Positions 21,630 through 32,502 of a DNA stretch of 64,000 nt are shown here, piece by piece. The DNA is from Nothophaeocryptopus gaeumannii (lineage: Eukaryota; Ascomycota; Dothideomycetes; Mycosphaerellales; Mycosphaerellaceae), in the NCBI GenBank assembly GCA_031771865.1, contig JASISA010000019.1, positions 558,001 to 622,000 of the forward strand. The letters are read 5' to 3'. The translations under genes were made by a program, and so were the position numbers. Within the stretch, counting starts at the first letter, position 1. The number at the start of each line of letters is the position of its first letter. The notes below the pieces were generated by a model. It made no database searches. It was not told the origin of the DNA and saw only the letters and a list, made by a program, of their open reading frames with translations.

Positions 21630-24600
21630 TCAATCATCTCGGAAATGCTCTTCAACGTCCACTCTGATGCGTAGTCCTCGCTCCACCAAAACATCATACC
21701 ACTGCCGGAGTTCCCGGTTACTCACATACGCACCCAGTTGGTGCATACCGATGATGACCCAATGCTTGTGCCAAGGCAGGTTCCGGAGCCCATCAAGAAA
21801 GACCTGGACTGATCGTTGAACAGCCGTATTGCGCTCTGGCTCAGAGGCCAATGACATCCGCTTGCACTCCCACTGCAACCACATCATCCACAGGAATGGT
21901 GAGCGTCTAGCCGCGCTCTCTGGGCTACGCAGCGCGCGAGACAACGAAGCGCGGATGGTGTTTGCGGTGTTTCCGAACGTAAAATCCTCGTCGCGCGAGA
22001 TCTGTTGACCAAGTACATGAGACCATTGAGCGACCGTCATCTCCTTCAGATTCTGGGATTTTGTTGACTTCACCAGTCGCCGGAGGGGATCTTGAAGGGC
22101 AATGCGCGAGTGGAGCCGTAATAGTATGGTATTGTTCGGAAAGCGCTGCACGCTTTGCTCAAGCACCTCGCGAAGCATGGCGAGCTTGTAGGAGCGGTGC
22201 TGGTCCAGATGGAAGCTTACAAGAGCTGCTTTGTGCTGTTCCACTAGCTCGTTACCAGGATGAACAATATCCTGATGCCTGCCATAGACATTCAACGCCG
22301 TTTTGATGTCATGATGGCTGCTGAGGTATGCGATTCTCGCCATAAGGTCAATGTACAAGCTCGCGTGTAGAGGCTTGCCTGAAAGTCTCATACGATCAAG
22401 TCCTGCTTCAAGCTCTCGTGTGGCCTTCAGCCTCGCAGTGTTTGAGAGCTCAGTTGGCGCTGAAGGGGATGAAACATCTTGAGCAATGTTCAATATTGTG
22501 TGAAGTGCCCCAGCGGAAGCCCCGTCTTGCATCAAACCAAGGATGCGGCTGTGCCAGAGCAGGACGGTGTCTTCCTGAGAAACTCCATCAAACGTAGAGC
22601 GCATGCGAAGCGCAGTCGCCCAGACTTCTAGAGCCTTGTCTGTACGTCCAAGCTTGTACTCAACCAGGGCATATGCATTGTACAAACGCAAACTCGATGG
22701 TCGTGCCTCGAGGAGAGGTTTAGCGATTTTGGTGGCAGTGTCTGGTGATGTAGCCAGCTTGAAAGCGATAAGATACTCTGCCAGTTCGCCGTCTCCGGTG
22801 CGAACACTCGCAAGGATCTTCAGGGAGCGTCCGGCAAACTCAAGCGCGTGCTCGGAAAGCTTATGGAGAGACGAGAAGGCATCAGCAAACAGCGAGTGGG
22901 TTGTTTCGATGCGATTTGTAGTTTGTGACCCACCTTCCTGGGCACGAAATATTCCGGTTATGTGTGGATCACACGCCCAACTCCGACGATCGTACCCAGC
23001 TATTGGCGGAAGTCCCAGGTACTGAAGCCAGGCATTGACCAGCAACTTCGCAGGTATGTCTACCGCAGTACCTTGAAGTATATCTCGAAAGTCGGAGAAC
23101 AGCACACAGCGGAAGGGATCCAGAATGGCGTCATCATCGTCCGCACGGGCCGGCAGCGTGATCTGTTCACAGGCGACTTTGGACTCTGCCGTTGCGAAGC
23201 TTGCGAGAACATCTCTGGAGTCTATTTCCGGTCTTGGAGGCTTCGCAGGATCTCGAGCCGCAGCTACAACTTGTGCGACCGTAGCCGCCCATCCTATTCC
23301 GCCTTCTTCCCCGATCCGTGACGCTTCGCCATCCCAAAATTCCTCAAAGGCGGCGATACGATCAGTAGCATTCGCATTTTGAAGATCAGCTAGCATGAAC
23401 AAATGGAACTCGAGCACAGCTTGCCAAATGCTGATAGCCAGCTCATCGTAGCCGGCTTCGCGGACGAAGCTGGTCAGTCGTAGGAGCGTATACACCAGAA
23501 CATCGACGATATCCTCGCCTTTGTCTGCCTTCGCCTTGATGGTGCTCAGGCATCGCAGGAATGCCTGATAGCAGGTATCATAGCGGAAGCTTGAGCTCTC
23601 TTGAATGTAGTCCAGGTGTTTTATCCATAGGCTAGTACTTGTGGGACACTAGACAAGTCAGTCTCGTGGCCAATCCGGATCAGTCGGGTCCAAGGGCTAT
23701 GCATACCTCTGTCAGGACTTCCTTCCATTTCGCAGCCAGCTTGCTTCGATCCCAAATGAGAGCGCCCTCTTCTAGTGTTTTGAGTAAGACGACTTCGCGA
23801 TTTCGACTGCCTTTGACAAGCTTCTGGCCTGCTTCGTGCAAGACTGCGAGGCGAAGATCTGCTAAAGTCCGTCGTTCTGAGTTGGTGAGTTTGGAATCTC
23901 CCAGTCGAACGAGGTTGATCTGATGATCAACCAAATTCATCCAAGCATTCAGATTTGAGGGACTGGCTTTGACCTCCTTCGATAGCACTGCGTTCTGCTG
24001 TTGATGTCGAAGATCGTCCGCGTCGACTTCTTCTTGGTCATCGGAATCGACATCTGATCCTGAAAGGGTGCCATCATCGGCAGTCGGTTTAGCCTTGCCC
24101 TCGATAGACCTGTAGTCTCGGCCCTTGTCTTTCTGAGAAGAATATGAAAGTCGGCGCTTTTTGCTAGGCCGCAGCTCTATGAAGTCACTGTCATCATCGT
24201 TAACAGTATTCGGGGCAGTGGCGACAAAGCGGGTGCGTTCTCGTAGACGTCCGAGCTTGGAAGTCAATGGCCGTGCTACATTGACGCCGCGCTCATAAGG
24301 CGACATAAGAGCAATCTCTTTCTCCGTGCTCGCATCTCGATCAATCTTTCCAGCAAAGGTTCCCATGACATGGCCGTACCCAATCCGCCGATACGCAGCA
24401 ATGCTGTAGCGATGGAGACTTCCATACTCTACATTCTTTGAGTCGCCACGCCGGTCCACAATGAATTTGTTCGATCCCTCGAACTCATCTTGGGCGACTG
24501 GTGCTGCTCTCTCCGGGGTTGGCTCTCGCCTGCGATGTTTGTGGTGGCGTTCTCGCAAACGGTCTTTATGCCTGGAGCGATGCCGGTCACGATCATCTTT

Positions 24601-24774
24601 CGTGTCATCGCGAGATCGATGTGGTTCATCAGGATTCCGGGTAGGCTCTCGTCTCTCACGGCCAGATCCCTCTCTGCTGCGATGCCTCCTTGCCTGGTCA
24701 TGGGAGTCTTCTGCAGGCGTAGGCTTGGGTTTCGATTTGAAGCTGCCAAACTTGGGCACGGTGGACTTTTCCAT
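21630..24774 (-). CDS. NRDE2-like nuclear RNA-silencing/exosome cofactor
   Basis: A nuclear NRDE-2 family protein. In worms and fission yeast it links nuclear RNAi or RNA surveillance to chromatin, and in human cells it binds MTR4. Two exons, 24774-23707 and 23648-21630, joined by a 58-nt GTATGC-TAG intron, give 1028 aa. The N-terminus (about residues 10-90) is an Arg/His/Asp-rich RS-like tail. EFEGSNKFIVDRRGDSKNVEYGSLHRYSIA and the following GYGHVMG are NRDE2 hallmarks. The remainder is helical HAT/TPR-like repeats (SSLRLYNAYALVEYKLGRTD, WWxxL-type motifs near the junction: TSLWIKHLDYIQ). No signal peptide. It is divergent from UTP10 across 283 bases, so two nuclear RNA genes share a promoter region. 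Confidence 0.85.
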
Positions 24775-25057
24775 CTTTCATCGTTGATCAGCATGATGTG
24801 TCAGCCCGCGCGATGTCATGATACTCACCTGGAGAGACGAGAAGGAAGGCGCGTCGCCGTCGAAGAGGCAGGAGCGGTGATGTCGCGGAGTTCGGCTTGG
24901 CGGGCCGAGCGTCCCACGACTTCTAAACCTCAGGCTCCCGCCCCAGATCTGCAGTCTCAAAAAGTTTTGGGCAAGAGCCACTTCACTCGCGATCTTGCGG
25001 TTTGCATGTGATTGTTGGAAGAGGAGGCGACGGAGGAAATCCCCATACGATCTGAAG
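24775..25057. promoter_or_regulatory. Shared NRDE2/UTP10 promoter region
   Basis: 283 bases between two divergent nuclear-RNA genes. I could not identify ribosome-biogenesis elements such as PAC or RRPE with confidence. Confidence 0.35.
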
Positions 25058-28000
25058 ATGGCGACGTCATTACAGCAGCAGTTGGCTGCCATCGCCGCCA
25101 ACAGCACCCATCAACTGGACCTGAAAGCGCAAAAAGCACGACACAGCAAGTCGCTTCTATTCGAACCACGCGACGCCGCCTCGCAGAACTTCGATACGAT
25201 ATATCAATTGTGTCTGGAAGGGTTCGAGGAGTTATGCCAGCTAGACGCACGCTTCGTTCCATTCTCAAGGAATCTCTTCAGCGAGCAGAGCAAGAGCGAG
25301 GACCGGACGAACATGACAGCGAAGGAGAATGCGGAATTGGACAAAGTCATTGAACGGTTCTTGGGACTGCTGAGTGGGAGGCTCCTTCTCAAGCCGGCAA
25401 TGAAGGCGGCGGAATGGTTGGTCAGGAGATTCCGAGTGCAGGAGTACAACACGGAAGCGACGCTTTTTACGTTCCTGCCCTACCATCAGTCGCACATCTT
25501 CCCGACGTTGCTCTCCATACTGCCGGAACAGCTGCACCCAAACTTCCGCTTCTTGCATCCATATGTCGCCGCTCTGCAGTCTCCGCCAAGACATGCCGTC
25601 GTCACCGCCGTCAGCGCACACTCTGCCCTCTTCACAGCCTTTAGCCAATATGTGCTCAATGTGGCCAAGGCGAAGCACCAGTCTTCGCTCCTACTGGGCT
25701 TCTGGGCGAGTGTCACTGCCCAAGCGGTCAACGGTATGCTTGATGCTACGCGATCAGGACGAGAAACTGTGCGCCGGCAGAAGGAGGAAGACCTGCTGCT
25801 CAAGGTTCTGCCGGTTCTTCAAACCGCACTGAGCATTAAGAGCGTGCCGGAGCTTTACTTGGCATCATGCATGATCATGACCATCATGGCCACCAAGGCC
25901 TCCCTCAGCGAAAAGGTGCTGAATGCCATGATGGAGGCAGTCGCTGGTGGATGGGCCGATTTGACAGTCGAAGATGGCATCGTCTGTCTGTCTGTCCTCG
26001 CCGAGGAGAAGCAGAACCTTGCAGTTCCGCGTGGTGTTGTGCGAGCCTTGCTGAAGCAGGATCAAGCGATTGCCACTATTGAGCGGGTGGGGACCAAGTG
26101 CCGAGTTGAGAAGCTCTTGACTGGAGTCGCACTGGGCGCCATCGCCCACATTACGCAAGAGCCACATGCTCCTCAACTACTGTCCGCTGTCATCGGCTCA
26201 GAAGAGCTACCAGATGCTCATCTCGCCCTAGTCTTCGAGAGCGTGCTAACAGCCGTGGGCGGTCTTCCAATTACAGCGTCTCAGGTGAGCGGACGACAGG
26301 AGTTGCTGGCCCTACTGAACGATAGTAGCCGAGACGGCGAGACGGCAGCTCGCGCACTTCGGCTTGCCGCACAGAAAGCAGGTGTTGACATCAGGCAAAT
26401 TGATACGGATCTTGCGCTTCAGCTTCAATCGAGCACAGCCAACGAAGACGAAGAGGCAAGTCCAGAGCCCATGATGATCGACGAAGCCGAGCCCGAAACG
26501 ACAATAGTGTCTAAAATCTCACTGGACGACCTGCCCGCATTGCCTTCTAAGGATACTTCCTTCCTGGACTCGTCGCAGCAGCACACTTTTACCGAGTACT
26601 GCCTAGCTCTGCAGAAGGCTTTACCCACTAAGCAAGATGTCGCCACGCTTTTCACTCATCCAGCGCTGCGCCGTAGCGTGGCTATAAAACAGCCGAGCGC
26701 TCTCAGCTTTCTTACAAACGTATGGAACAGCGGAGCGCCTCTTTCTGCCCGAATTCGTGCTCTTCAAATGGTACGAGAGGTGCTCGAGCATGTAAAGAGT
26801 CAAGGCCAGGCTGCGGATATGCAAGCATTGATCCCGTACGTGATCTCTGGTCTAGCGGACCCTTCCAAGGCCATTCGAAGCGGCGCTGCAAACGTCTGTC
26901 TGGCAATAGACTCTTTGTACAAGAAAGACATGAATCCTGAGGTCTGGGCCAAATCAACAATTTATGGAAAGGAGTCCTCGAACGTCCACTGGCTGCAGAC
27001 TGCTGATTCCCAGAAGTTCATCTCTGACGCTCTGGTTCCTGTCTTAGAGGACTGCTTGCTAGATGCCGCATACATTACTCAACACCTCATTGACGCACTC
27101 AACGCAGCGCACTCCGCCACGAAGCCCGCTCGTAAGGAACTTAAACAGGCACTCCGAACTAGTATTTTCGCCAATCTCGCATCGCATGCTGTGCTATCTC
27201 CAGCGCCAGCCGTCCAACTTCGGCTGCTTGACATCCTTGCCAAGGTAGGGAAAGCTGCTGGCTCTTCGGTACGAGTTGATATCATCTTGCCTTATGCCCG
27301 GAGCTTAATTTCTCGCTCTGAGGACAATGGCAGCACCGTCAACGAACTTTGCAAAGCACTGATCGAGAATATCACCCACCGATCAAGCGAAGAGGTTCAG
27401 TTCCTCAAGTCGCTCGCAGTCGGTGACATAACCGACGACCTTCCCAAAGCCAGACTGGGCTTCGTTCGTCTCAAGCATATCTGGCGCAGTATGAAGGCAG
27501 CATCCCAGTCAAGTCTCGTCGACTGGTTGGTCGATCTTGGCGTCAGTGAAGCAAGTCTGGAGGAGACGCAAAGTGAAGCCGTTGAGACGCTACGCAGTCT
27601 GCACTTACCCACCGAAATTCTGGCACACCTGCTGGAGAAGCTACCGAGCGTTTTCGAACTTCAAGGCTCCACGCCTGCGAAGAAGCAACGAACGAGCCGA
27701 GCCTCAGATGTCGCCAAGCCTGGCAGCGTTGATAAAGCCAAGATCACATCCGCGATTCGTCGCATCACGCTTGTCCTTGGGGTCGTGGAAGGCTGCAAGC
27801 CAGAGAAGCATCCGCAGCTTCTCAAAGGCCTGTTCTACCTTTTGGGTGAGCTTCATCACTATCAGACCGCCATGGACTCTGAGCTGGTGTACGTGCAAAC
27901 TCTGCTCATCAACGACCTGCTTTCAGTCGTCAACGGCCTGAAGCTAGCTTCGAACAAAGAAGTTGACCGCTCCGTTGTGCGGGCAGATCTTATCGTAGAT

Positions 28001-30379
28001 TGTGCACGTACGACGTCGAGCACTCAGGTCCACCAATCTGCTCTGCTGCTGATGTCGGCTCTGGCTTCCTGGGCTCCCGATCTTGTTCTGCACAGCGTCA
28101 TGCCGCTCTTCACGTTCATGAGCTCTACCATTCTCAAGCAAAGTGATGAGTATAGCGCTCATGTAACTGACCAGACCGTCGCCCGAATCATCCCTCCACT
28201 TGCGGCCTCTTTGAAGAAACGCGGCAAGGACTTGATCTCCGGTGCAGCCGAGCTCTTGCTTAGCTTCACCGCTGCTTTCGAGCACATACCTCTTCATCGT
28301 CGGTCTGGCCTTTTCCAGAACCTCGTTCAGACTCTTAGCCCAGATGCATCACTCTTTGCGATCATTGCTATGCTTGTGGAAAGGTACCCCGAGGACACGA
28401 CTTTGCTACCATTTGCGTGCGAACTGATGGGCAACTTTTCCACGTCAATCCAACTTGGTGCTATCAAGCAGTACCTAGACCTAGTCTTTGACAGTCTGAA
28501 GCCCAAGCGCGGCCTGTCGGACGTCATTTTAGGCTACGGAGAGAGAAATGCCCAGCAAGCTCAGGCAGCTACCTCGATTCTGCTGGACGGATTGGCGAGC
28601 TTGCTTGGAAGTGACGGTCTGCGCAAGGCTCTTGCAAAGGATCTCAAGCGAGACAGCAATGTGGCCGAAGACCTGAGAAAGATGTACTCTGTCATTCTAG
28701 AGAGAACGATGCAACTTGGAATCCAAGTGAAGAGCGGCGATCTAGAGGACAATGCCACCAATGTGCTGACTTCCCTTCTCGGGTTGATGCCAACAAGGGA
28801 CTTCATCGATTCGAGCGCCTTACTAATGCAGACGGGGTCAGACGAGATCCGGCAGCAAGTATTCTGGTCGCTCGAGCAGCGTGTGGAAACTGCCCGTCGT
28901 GGCGATGCTGGACTGCAGAAGACATTCGTCGAGGTGCTGCCCAACTGCGCCATCTTTGTCGACAAGAGCCAACCAATCGAGACGCGAGTGGCCGCAATCA
29001 CTTGCATGGATCGCATTGCCGAAAAGTATGGCAAGACTGATCGTTCTGCTGTCATGGAAGCTGCTCAGAAGATTGCAAGCGACGCTGCGCTGGGCTCCAA
29101 CGAGACTGGCAGTGACCTCAGACGGATGTCTATCTTGTGCCTGGCTAGCATGGTCGAGGTGCTTGGTGACGAGTTTATTCCGATACTGCCCAAGATTCTT
29201 GACACCACTTTGCGGTACATGGACGAGACCCTCCACGGTGGCGAAGAAGAGGCGGACATTGAGCTACTCGTTGCTGGCTTCAGTCTTGCAATGGCTATCC
29301 TCGACAGTGTGCCATACATGATGACTGGCCAATACCTCGACCGATACCTCTTTCTCGCGGCCGAAGCCGACAACGACAACATCACGCAATTTACTCCATT
29401 GGCTGCGAGAAAGGTTGCTGCCCATGACTTCTTCAGCGCCGTTGAGCGCACTTGGTCTGACGTGCTCCGCATTGCAAAGGACGCAGACAGCGATGCTGTA
29501 CGCACACATGTCGAAGCCTTGCATCACGGCGTACTACATCACCCCAAATCGATCATCGCCCAGAACGCACAGCTCATCTTCACGATCCTATTGCTCGCCT
29601 TTGACCTACGACGCGAGGTTGCGGAGGACGAGGAGGAACTGTCCGATCTTTTCAAGATCGTCGATGACACTACAATGCAGACTGTGCTCAAGCTGAATGA
29701 CGCAACATTCCGACCATTCTTCATTCGCTTCGGAGAATGGGCTATCAACAGCCTGCCTCAGAAGGACCGAAATGGCCTGGTATTGCGATGCACAAGCCTT
29801 TACAGCTTCTCGCTCACTTTGTTCGAACAGCTGAAGTCCCTGGTCACAAGCTACGCTAGCTTCTTGTTGGAGAACGCTGCATCACTGCTCACCTCGTTGA
29901 GCCCTGCCGTCCGCATCGAGAGTCATCTCCTCGATCTTGTGCTTGACGCTCTCGCTAGTAGCTTCTCGCACGACCAAGATGGCTTTTGGCAGTCTCCGTC
30001 CCACTTCGATGGCATTATGGAGCCCCTCATCAGCCGCCTCAGCATTGCTAACGCCTTGGACGTCCATGGACACGCTATACCAGCGATCACCGAGCTCGCG
30101 GCTGCTGTCAACTCTACTGATCTCCACAAGAGCATCAATGCAATAATCATGACATACATGCGGCACGACAGCGCCGCGGTCAGATTGGGAGCCGTCAAGT
30201 GCGAGAGAGCTCTGACCGAGCGGCTGCACATCGACTGGCTCAACTTATTGCCAGAGATGCTGCCTTTTATCTCAGAGCTACAGGAGGACGACGATGGACT
30301 GGTCGAACGTGAAACGCTCAGATGGATCAGACAGATCGAGGAGGTGACAGGAGAGAGTCTGGAGGGAATGTTGCAGTAG
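25058..30379 (+). CDS. UTP10: U3 snoRNP / small-subunit processome protein UTP10 (HEATR1 homologue)
   Basis: A large HEAT-repeat protein of the nucleolar small-subunit processome, needed for 18S pre-rRNA processing and coupled to rDNA transcription as part of the t-UTP subcomplex. A single exon of 1773 aa from the ATG at 25058; yeast Utp10 is about 1769. The frame is open further upstream (to 24995), but MATSLQQQLAAIAANSTHQL is the family's usual N-terminus. RRFRVQEYNTEATLFTFLPY and YHQSHIF are UTP10 N-terminal marks. The body is alpha-solenoid throughout, and the C-terminal RLGAVKCERALTERLHIDW and ETLRWIRQIEEVTGESLEGM correspond to the BP28CT region. It is divergent from NRDE2. The gene is intact, with no frameshift. 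Confidence 0.93.
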   Translation: MATSLQQQLAAIAANSTHQLDLKAQKARHSKSLLFEPRDAASQNFDTIYQLCLEGFEELCQLDARFVPFSRNLFSEQSKSEDRTNMTAKENAELDKVIERFLGLLSGRLLLKPAMKAAEWLVRRFRVQEYNTEATLFTFLPYHQSHIFPTLLSILPEQLHPNFRFLHPYVAALQSPPRHAVVTAVSAHSALFTAFSQYVLNVAKAKHQSSLLLGFWASVTAQAVNGMLDATRSGRETVRRQKEEDLLLKVLPVLQTALSIKSVPELYLASCMIMTIMATKASLSEKVLNAMMEAVAGGWADLTVEDGIVCLSVLAEEKQNLAVPRGVVRALLKQDQAIATIERVGTKCRVEKLLTGVALGAIAHITQEPHAPQLLSAVIGSEELPDAHLALVFESVLTAVGGLPITASQVSGRQELLALLNDSSRDGETAARALRLAAQKAGVDIRQIDTDLALQLQSSTANEDEEASPEPMMIDEAEPETTIVSKISLDDLPALPSKDTSFLDSSQQHTFTEYCLALQKALPTKQDVATLFTHPALRRSVAIKQPSALSFLTNVWNSGAPLSARIRALQMVREVLEHVKSQGQAADMQALIPYVISGLADPSKAIRSGAANVCLAIDSLYKKDMNPEVWAKSTIYGKESSNVHWLQTADSQKFISDALVPVLEDCLLDAAYITQHLIDALNAAHSATKPARKELKQALRTSIFANLASHAVLSPAPAVQLRLLDILAKVGKAAGSSVRVDIILPYARSLISRSEDNGSTVNELCKALIENITHRSSEEVQFLKSLAVGDITDDLPKARLGFVRLKHIWRSMKAASQSSLVDWLVDLGVSEASLEETQSEAVETLRSLHLPTEILAHLLEKLPSVFELQGSTPAKKQRTSRASDVAKPGSVDKAKITSAIRRITLVLGVVEGCKPEKHPQLLKGLFYLLGELHHYQTAMDSELVYVQTLLINDLLSVVNGLKLASNKEVDRSVVRADLIVDCARTTSSTQVHQSALLLMSALASWAPDLVLHSVMPLFTFMSSTILKQSDEYSAHVTDQTVARIIPPLAASLKKRGKDLISGAAELLLSFTAAFEHIPLHRRSGLFQNLVQTLSPDASLFAIIAMLVERYPEDTTLLPFACELMGNFSTSIQLGAIKQYLDLVFDSLKPKRGLSDVILGYGERNAQQAQAATSILLDGLASLLGSDGLRKALAKDLKRDSNVAEDLRKMYSVILERTMQLGIQVKSGDLEDNATNVLTSLLGLMPTRDFIDSSALLMQTGSDEIRQQVFWSLEQRVETARRGDAGLQKTFVEVLPNCAIFVDKSQPIETRVAAITCMDRIAEKYGKTDRSAVMEAAQKIASDAALGSNETGSDLRRMSILCLASMVEVLGDEFIPILPKILDTTLRYMDETLHGGEEEADIELLVAGFSLAMAILDSVPYMMTGQYLDRYLFLAAEADNDNITQFTPLAARKVAAHDFFSAVERTWSDVLRIAKDADSDAVRTHVEALHHGVLHHPKSIIAQNAQLIFTILLLAFDLRREVAEDEEELSDLFKIVDDTTMQTVLKLNDATFRPFFIRFGEWAINSLPQKDRNGLVLRCTSLYSFSLTLFEQLKSLVTSYASFLLENAASLLTSLSPAVRIESHLLDLVLDALASSFSHDQDGFWQSPSHFDGIMEPLISRLSIANALDVHGHAIPAITELAAAVNSTDLHKSINAIIMTYMRHDSAAVRLGAVKCERALTERLHIDWLNLLPEMLPFISELQEDDDGLVERETLRWIRQIEEVTGESLEGMLQ

Positions 30380-30677
30380 ATAGATACACCCTTATGAATG
30401 TGAACCCAATGAATTCATTGATTGTTGATGGGAACTGATGTCGTCCGCGCATCAAACTCGTCAATAATTGAAATCCATTACTCCAGGCAGCCTCTTACCC
30501 CCGGCCAAAAAATTCTTCAAAATCGTCATTGCCCACGGAACTCATTCCGCCAGACAAAAACGCCATACCACCTTTCCCCAACCAATTCCTCGTCGACAGT
30601 CCCGACATCACCTCGCCAAGCCTCAGTTTTGAATTAAAAACCAGCCTCACGCCACCAGACTTGGACCTCGGACCGGG

Positions 30678-32144
30678 ATGACATCTCTCGCACAAACTCT
30701 CTTCGCATCCATAGCAAAAGATCGCGTGCACAGCAAAAATCCTCCGAAGCCTGGAAACGACTTGGATGCAGATCGCTGCGCTGCTCTTCATAACACCCTC
30801 ACGCTATATGGATGGGTTTGTTCCGGAAGAAAAATCTCCGCTCTGGTGAAGAGGACATGGTGGGGGACTCACGGGGATGATCGACTCAAAGCAGTCCTTC
30901 GACCGAAAGTGGTGCGGTATTTGAGCAAGATTTTTGAGGTCCCCGGACATACTTTCTTCTATCATGTGAGCGCTTTACCGACAGAAGAGGAAATGTTGAG
31001 GTTGGGAGGGGTGTTGGAGGATGAGGAGAGGGAGGATGGGAGGAAAGTTGAGAAGTATAGGTATATCATCCTGTATAAGACGAGCGAGGCATTGGTGAGT
31101 CAGCCAGCGGGGATTGTGTTGGATCAACAGACGGGGTTGGCGTTGTTGATGCCGACTTATCATCATCTCTTCGATTTCAGGAAAAGTCAGGATCTGCCGT
31201 GGCAGAAATTGGAGTGTATTTTGAGTGCGTATGTGGATATGGTGGAGGCGGAGAAGGCGGTTGCTATTCATGATGAGGCGACGATTGAGGATAAGTCGGC
31301 GCAACATGCTGGGAAGGGAGGAGATTTGGTTATGAATAAGACATTTGCGAGGTATTCAACGAGACCGTGGATTTTGCAGCCTTATACGCTGGATGATTTG
31401 CATGCTTGTCTGGATGCTTGGAGTAAATTGGTTGATACGCTGGAGAAGAAAGCTGGTATTCAGAAGAGCCAGAAGGCGGACCCCAACTCTGAAGATTACG
31501 ATCCCGAAGACGAAGCACCACTGTGTTCTAGAACGGCTTTGAACATCGCTGGCATCCCTAGAGGTTTCGCCTACGAAATTCTGTCCCATGCGAAGCAATC
31601 CGACGTCTGGTTCGTCGCTCCCGGGATTCGATTACCCAAGGTAGAGGAATTCTTGCAACAGCCCTTCAAGCATATTTCCAAGCAGTACCCGGAGGAAACC
31701 AAGGGAATGAAGGTTCCGTTCCTGTTCTTGAGGTGTCCCGGGACGGTCAGCGCGAAGGAGGCCAAGTTCCGATACCCATTCTCTACCGTCGAGTCGGTAC
31801 CCTGCGGTCTTTATTTGGACGGCTTCCCCAATGCACAAAATCCTTTTGAGGATGCATGCAGACTTGTGTTGCCGATCAAGCTCGGTGACAGGCGATACGC
31901 CAGAACATCAGACGGAAGACCTATTATTCGAAGTCACAGCGATTTGTATCAGACGGGTATTAATCCTTTTGTTATGAGGCATGGGCCTAAGTTGGTGGCG
32001 GTGTTGGAGAATTGGTTGAGTCATATTGAGAGCGGGCATTGGTCAGTGAATAGCAAGGGTGTTGAGGGTGGCATTGGCGTTTGGAGACAGGCGGATACGA
32101 GGGAGCACTGGTGGAGGTATCAGAGCGAGCATCTGTTCATTTGA
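30678..32144 (+). CDS. Hypothetical protein, 488 aa
   Basis: A single open frame of 488 codons with a sensible ATG. I do not recognise the family. It is globular-looking with no signal peptide, no membrane segment and no long low-complexity run; a charged stretch (EDEEREDGRKVEKYR) sits near residue 120 and another (SEDYDPEDEAPL) near 275. It is rich in Trp and aromatic residues toward the end (WWRYQSEHLF). Motifs such as KVVRYLSKIFEVPGHTFFYH and GLALLMPTYHHLFDF suggest a conserved fold. Bases about 30980-31440 are visibly G/T-rich at third positions compared with the flanks, as if codon choice changes within the gene. It lies in tandem downstream of UTP10. The function is unknown. Confidence 0.7.
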   Translation: MTSLAQTLFASIAKDRVHSKNPPKPGNDLDADRCAALHNTLTLYGWVCSGRKISALVKRTWWGTHGDDRLKAVLRPKVVRYLSKIFEVPGHTFFYHVSALPTEEEMLRLGGVLEDEEREDGRKVEKYRYIILYKTSEALVSQPAGIVLDQQTGLALLMPTYHHLFDFRKSQDLPWQKLECILSAYVDMVEAEKAVAIHDEATIEDKSAQHAGKGGDLVMNKTFARYSTRPWILQPYTLDDLHACLDAWSKLVDTLEKKAGIQKSQKADPNSEDYDPEDEAPLCSRTALNIAGIPRGFAYEILSHAKQSDVWFVAPGIRLPKVEEFLQQPFKHISKQYPEETKGMKVPFLFLRCPGTVSAKEAKFRYPFSTVESVPCGLYLDGFPNAQNPFEDACRLVLPIKLGDRRYARTSDGRPIIRSHSDLYQTGINPFVMRHGPKLVAVLENWLSHIESGHWSVNSKGVEGGIGVWRQADTREHWWRYQSEHLFI

Positions 32145-32502
32145 TGGGTGTGAATGTGGACGGGCGGTTGTAGATATGGCATGTGGGATGTTAGCTCTGG
32201 GGTTTGGGGTGTTTTGGGCATGGGAAGGGAAGCATAGCGAGAAGCATGGTACGTAATGTGGAATGGCGAAGAATCTGAACTTGGATTTGTTTGAAAGAGT
32301 GAGCGAGCTCCTGAGACTCACATGAGCGAGGGCTGAGCTATCAATTCTCGTCACATGCGCGATGAGAATGAAGCGTAATTGACCCCCTTTTGCTACAGAT
32401 CTTTGAACTTCCATCACTACTGACGGGACTCAGAGTCATACAACAAAAACTTGGACATACCAGACGTCAGACATCGTGGTATCTTGACATACGCAGCACA
32501 AC
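32145..32502. other. Gene-free stretch
   Basis: About 360 bases between two genes on the plus strand. It probably holds the 3' end of one and the promoter of the next; no site identified. Confidence 0.4.
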
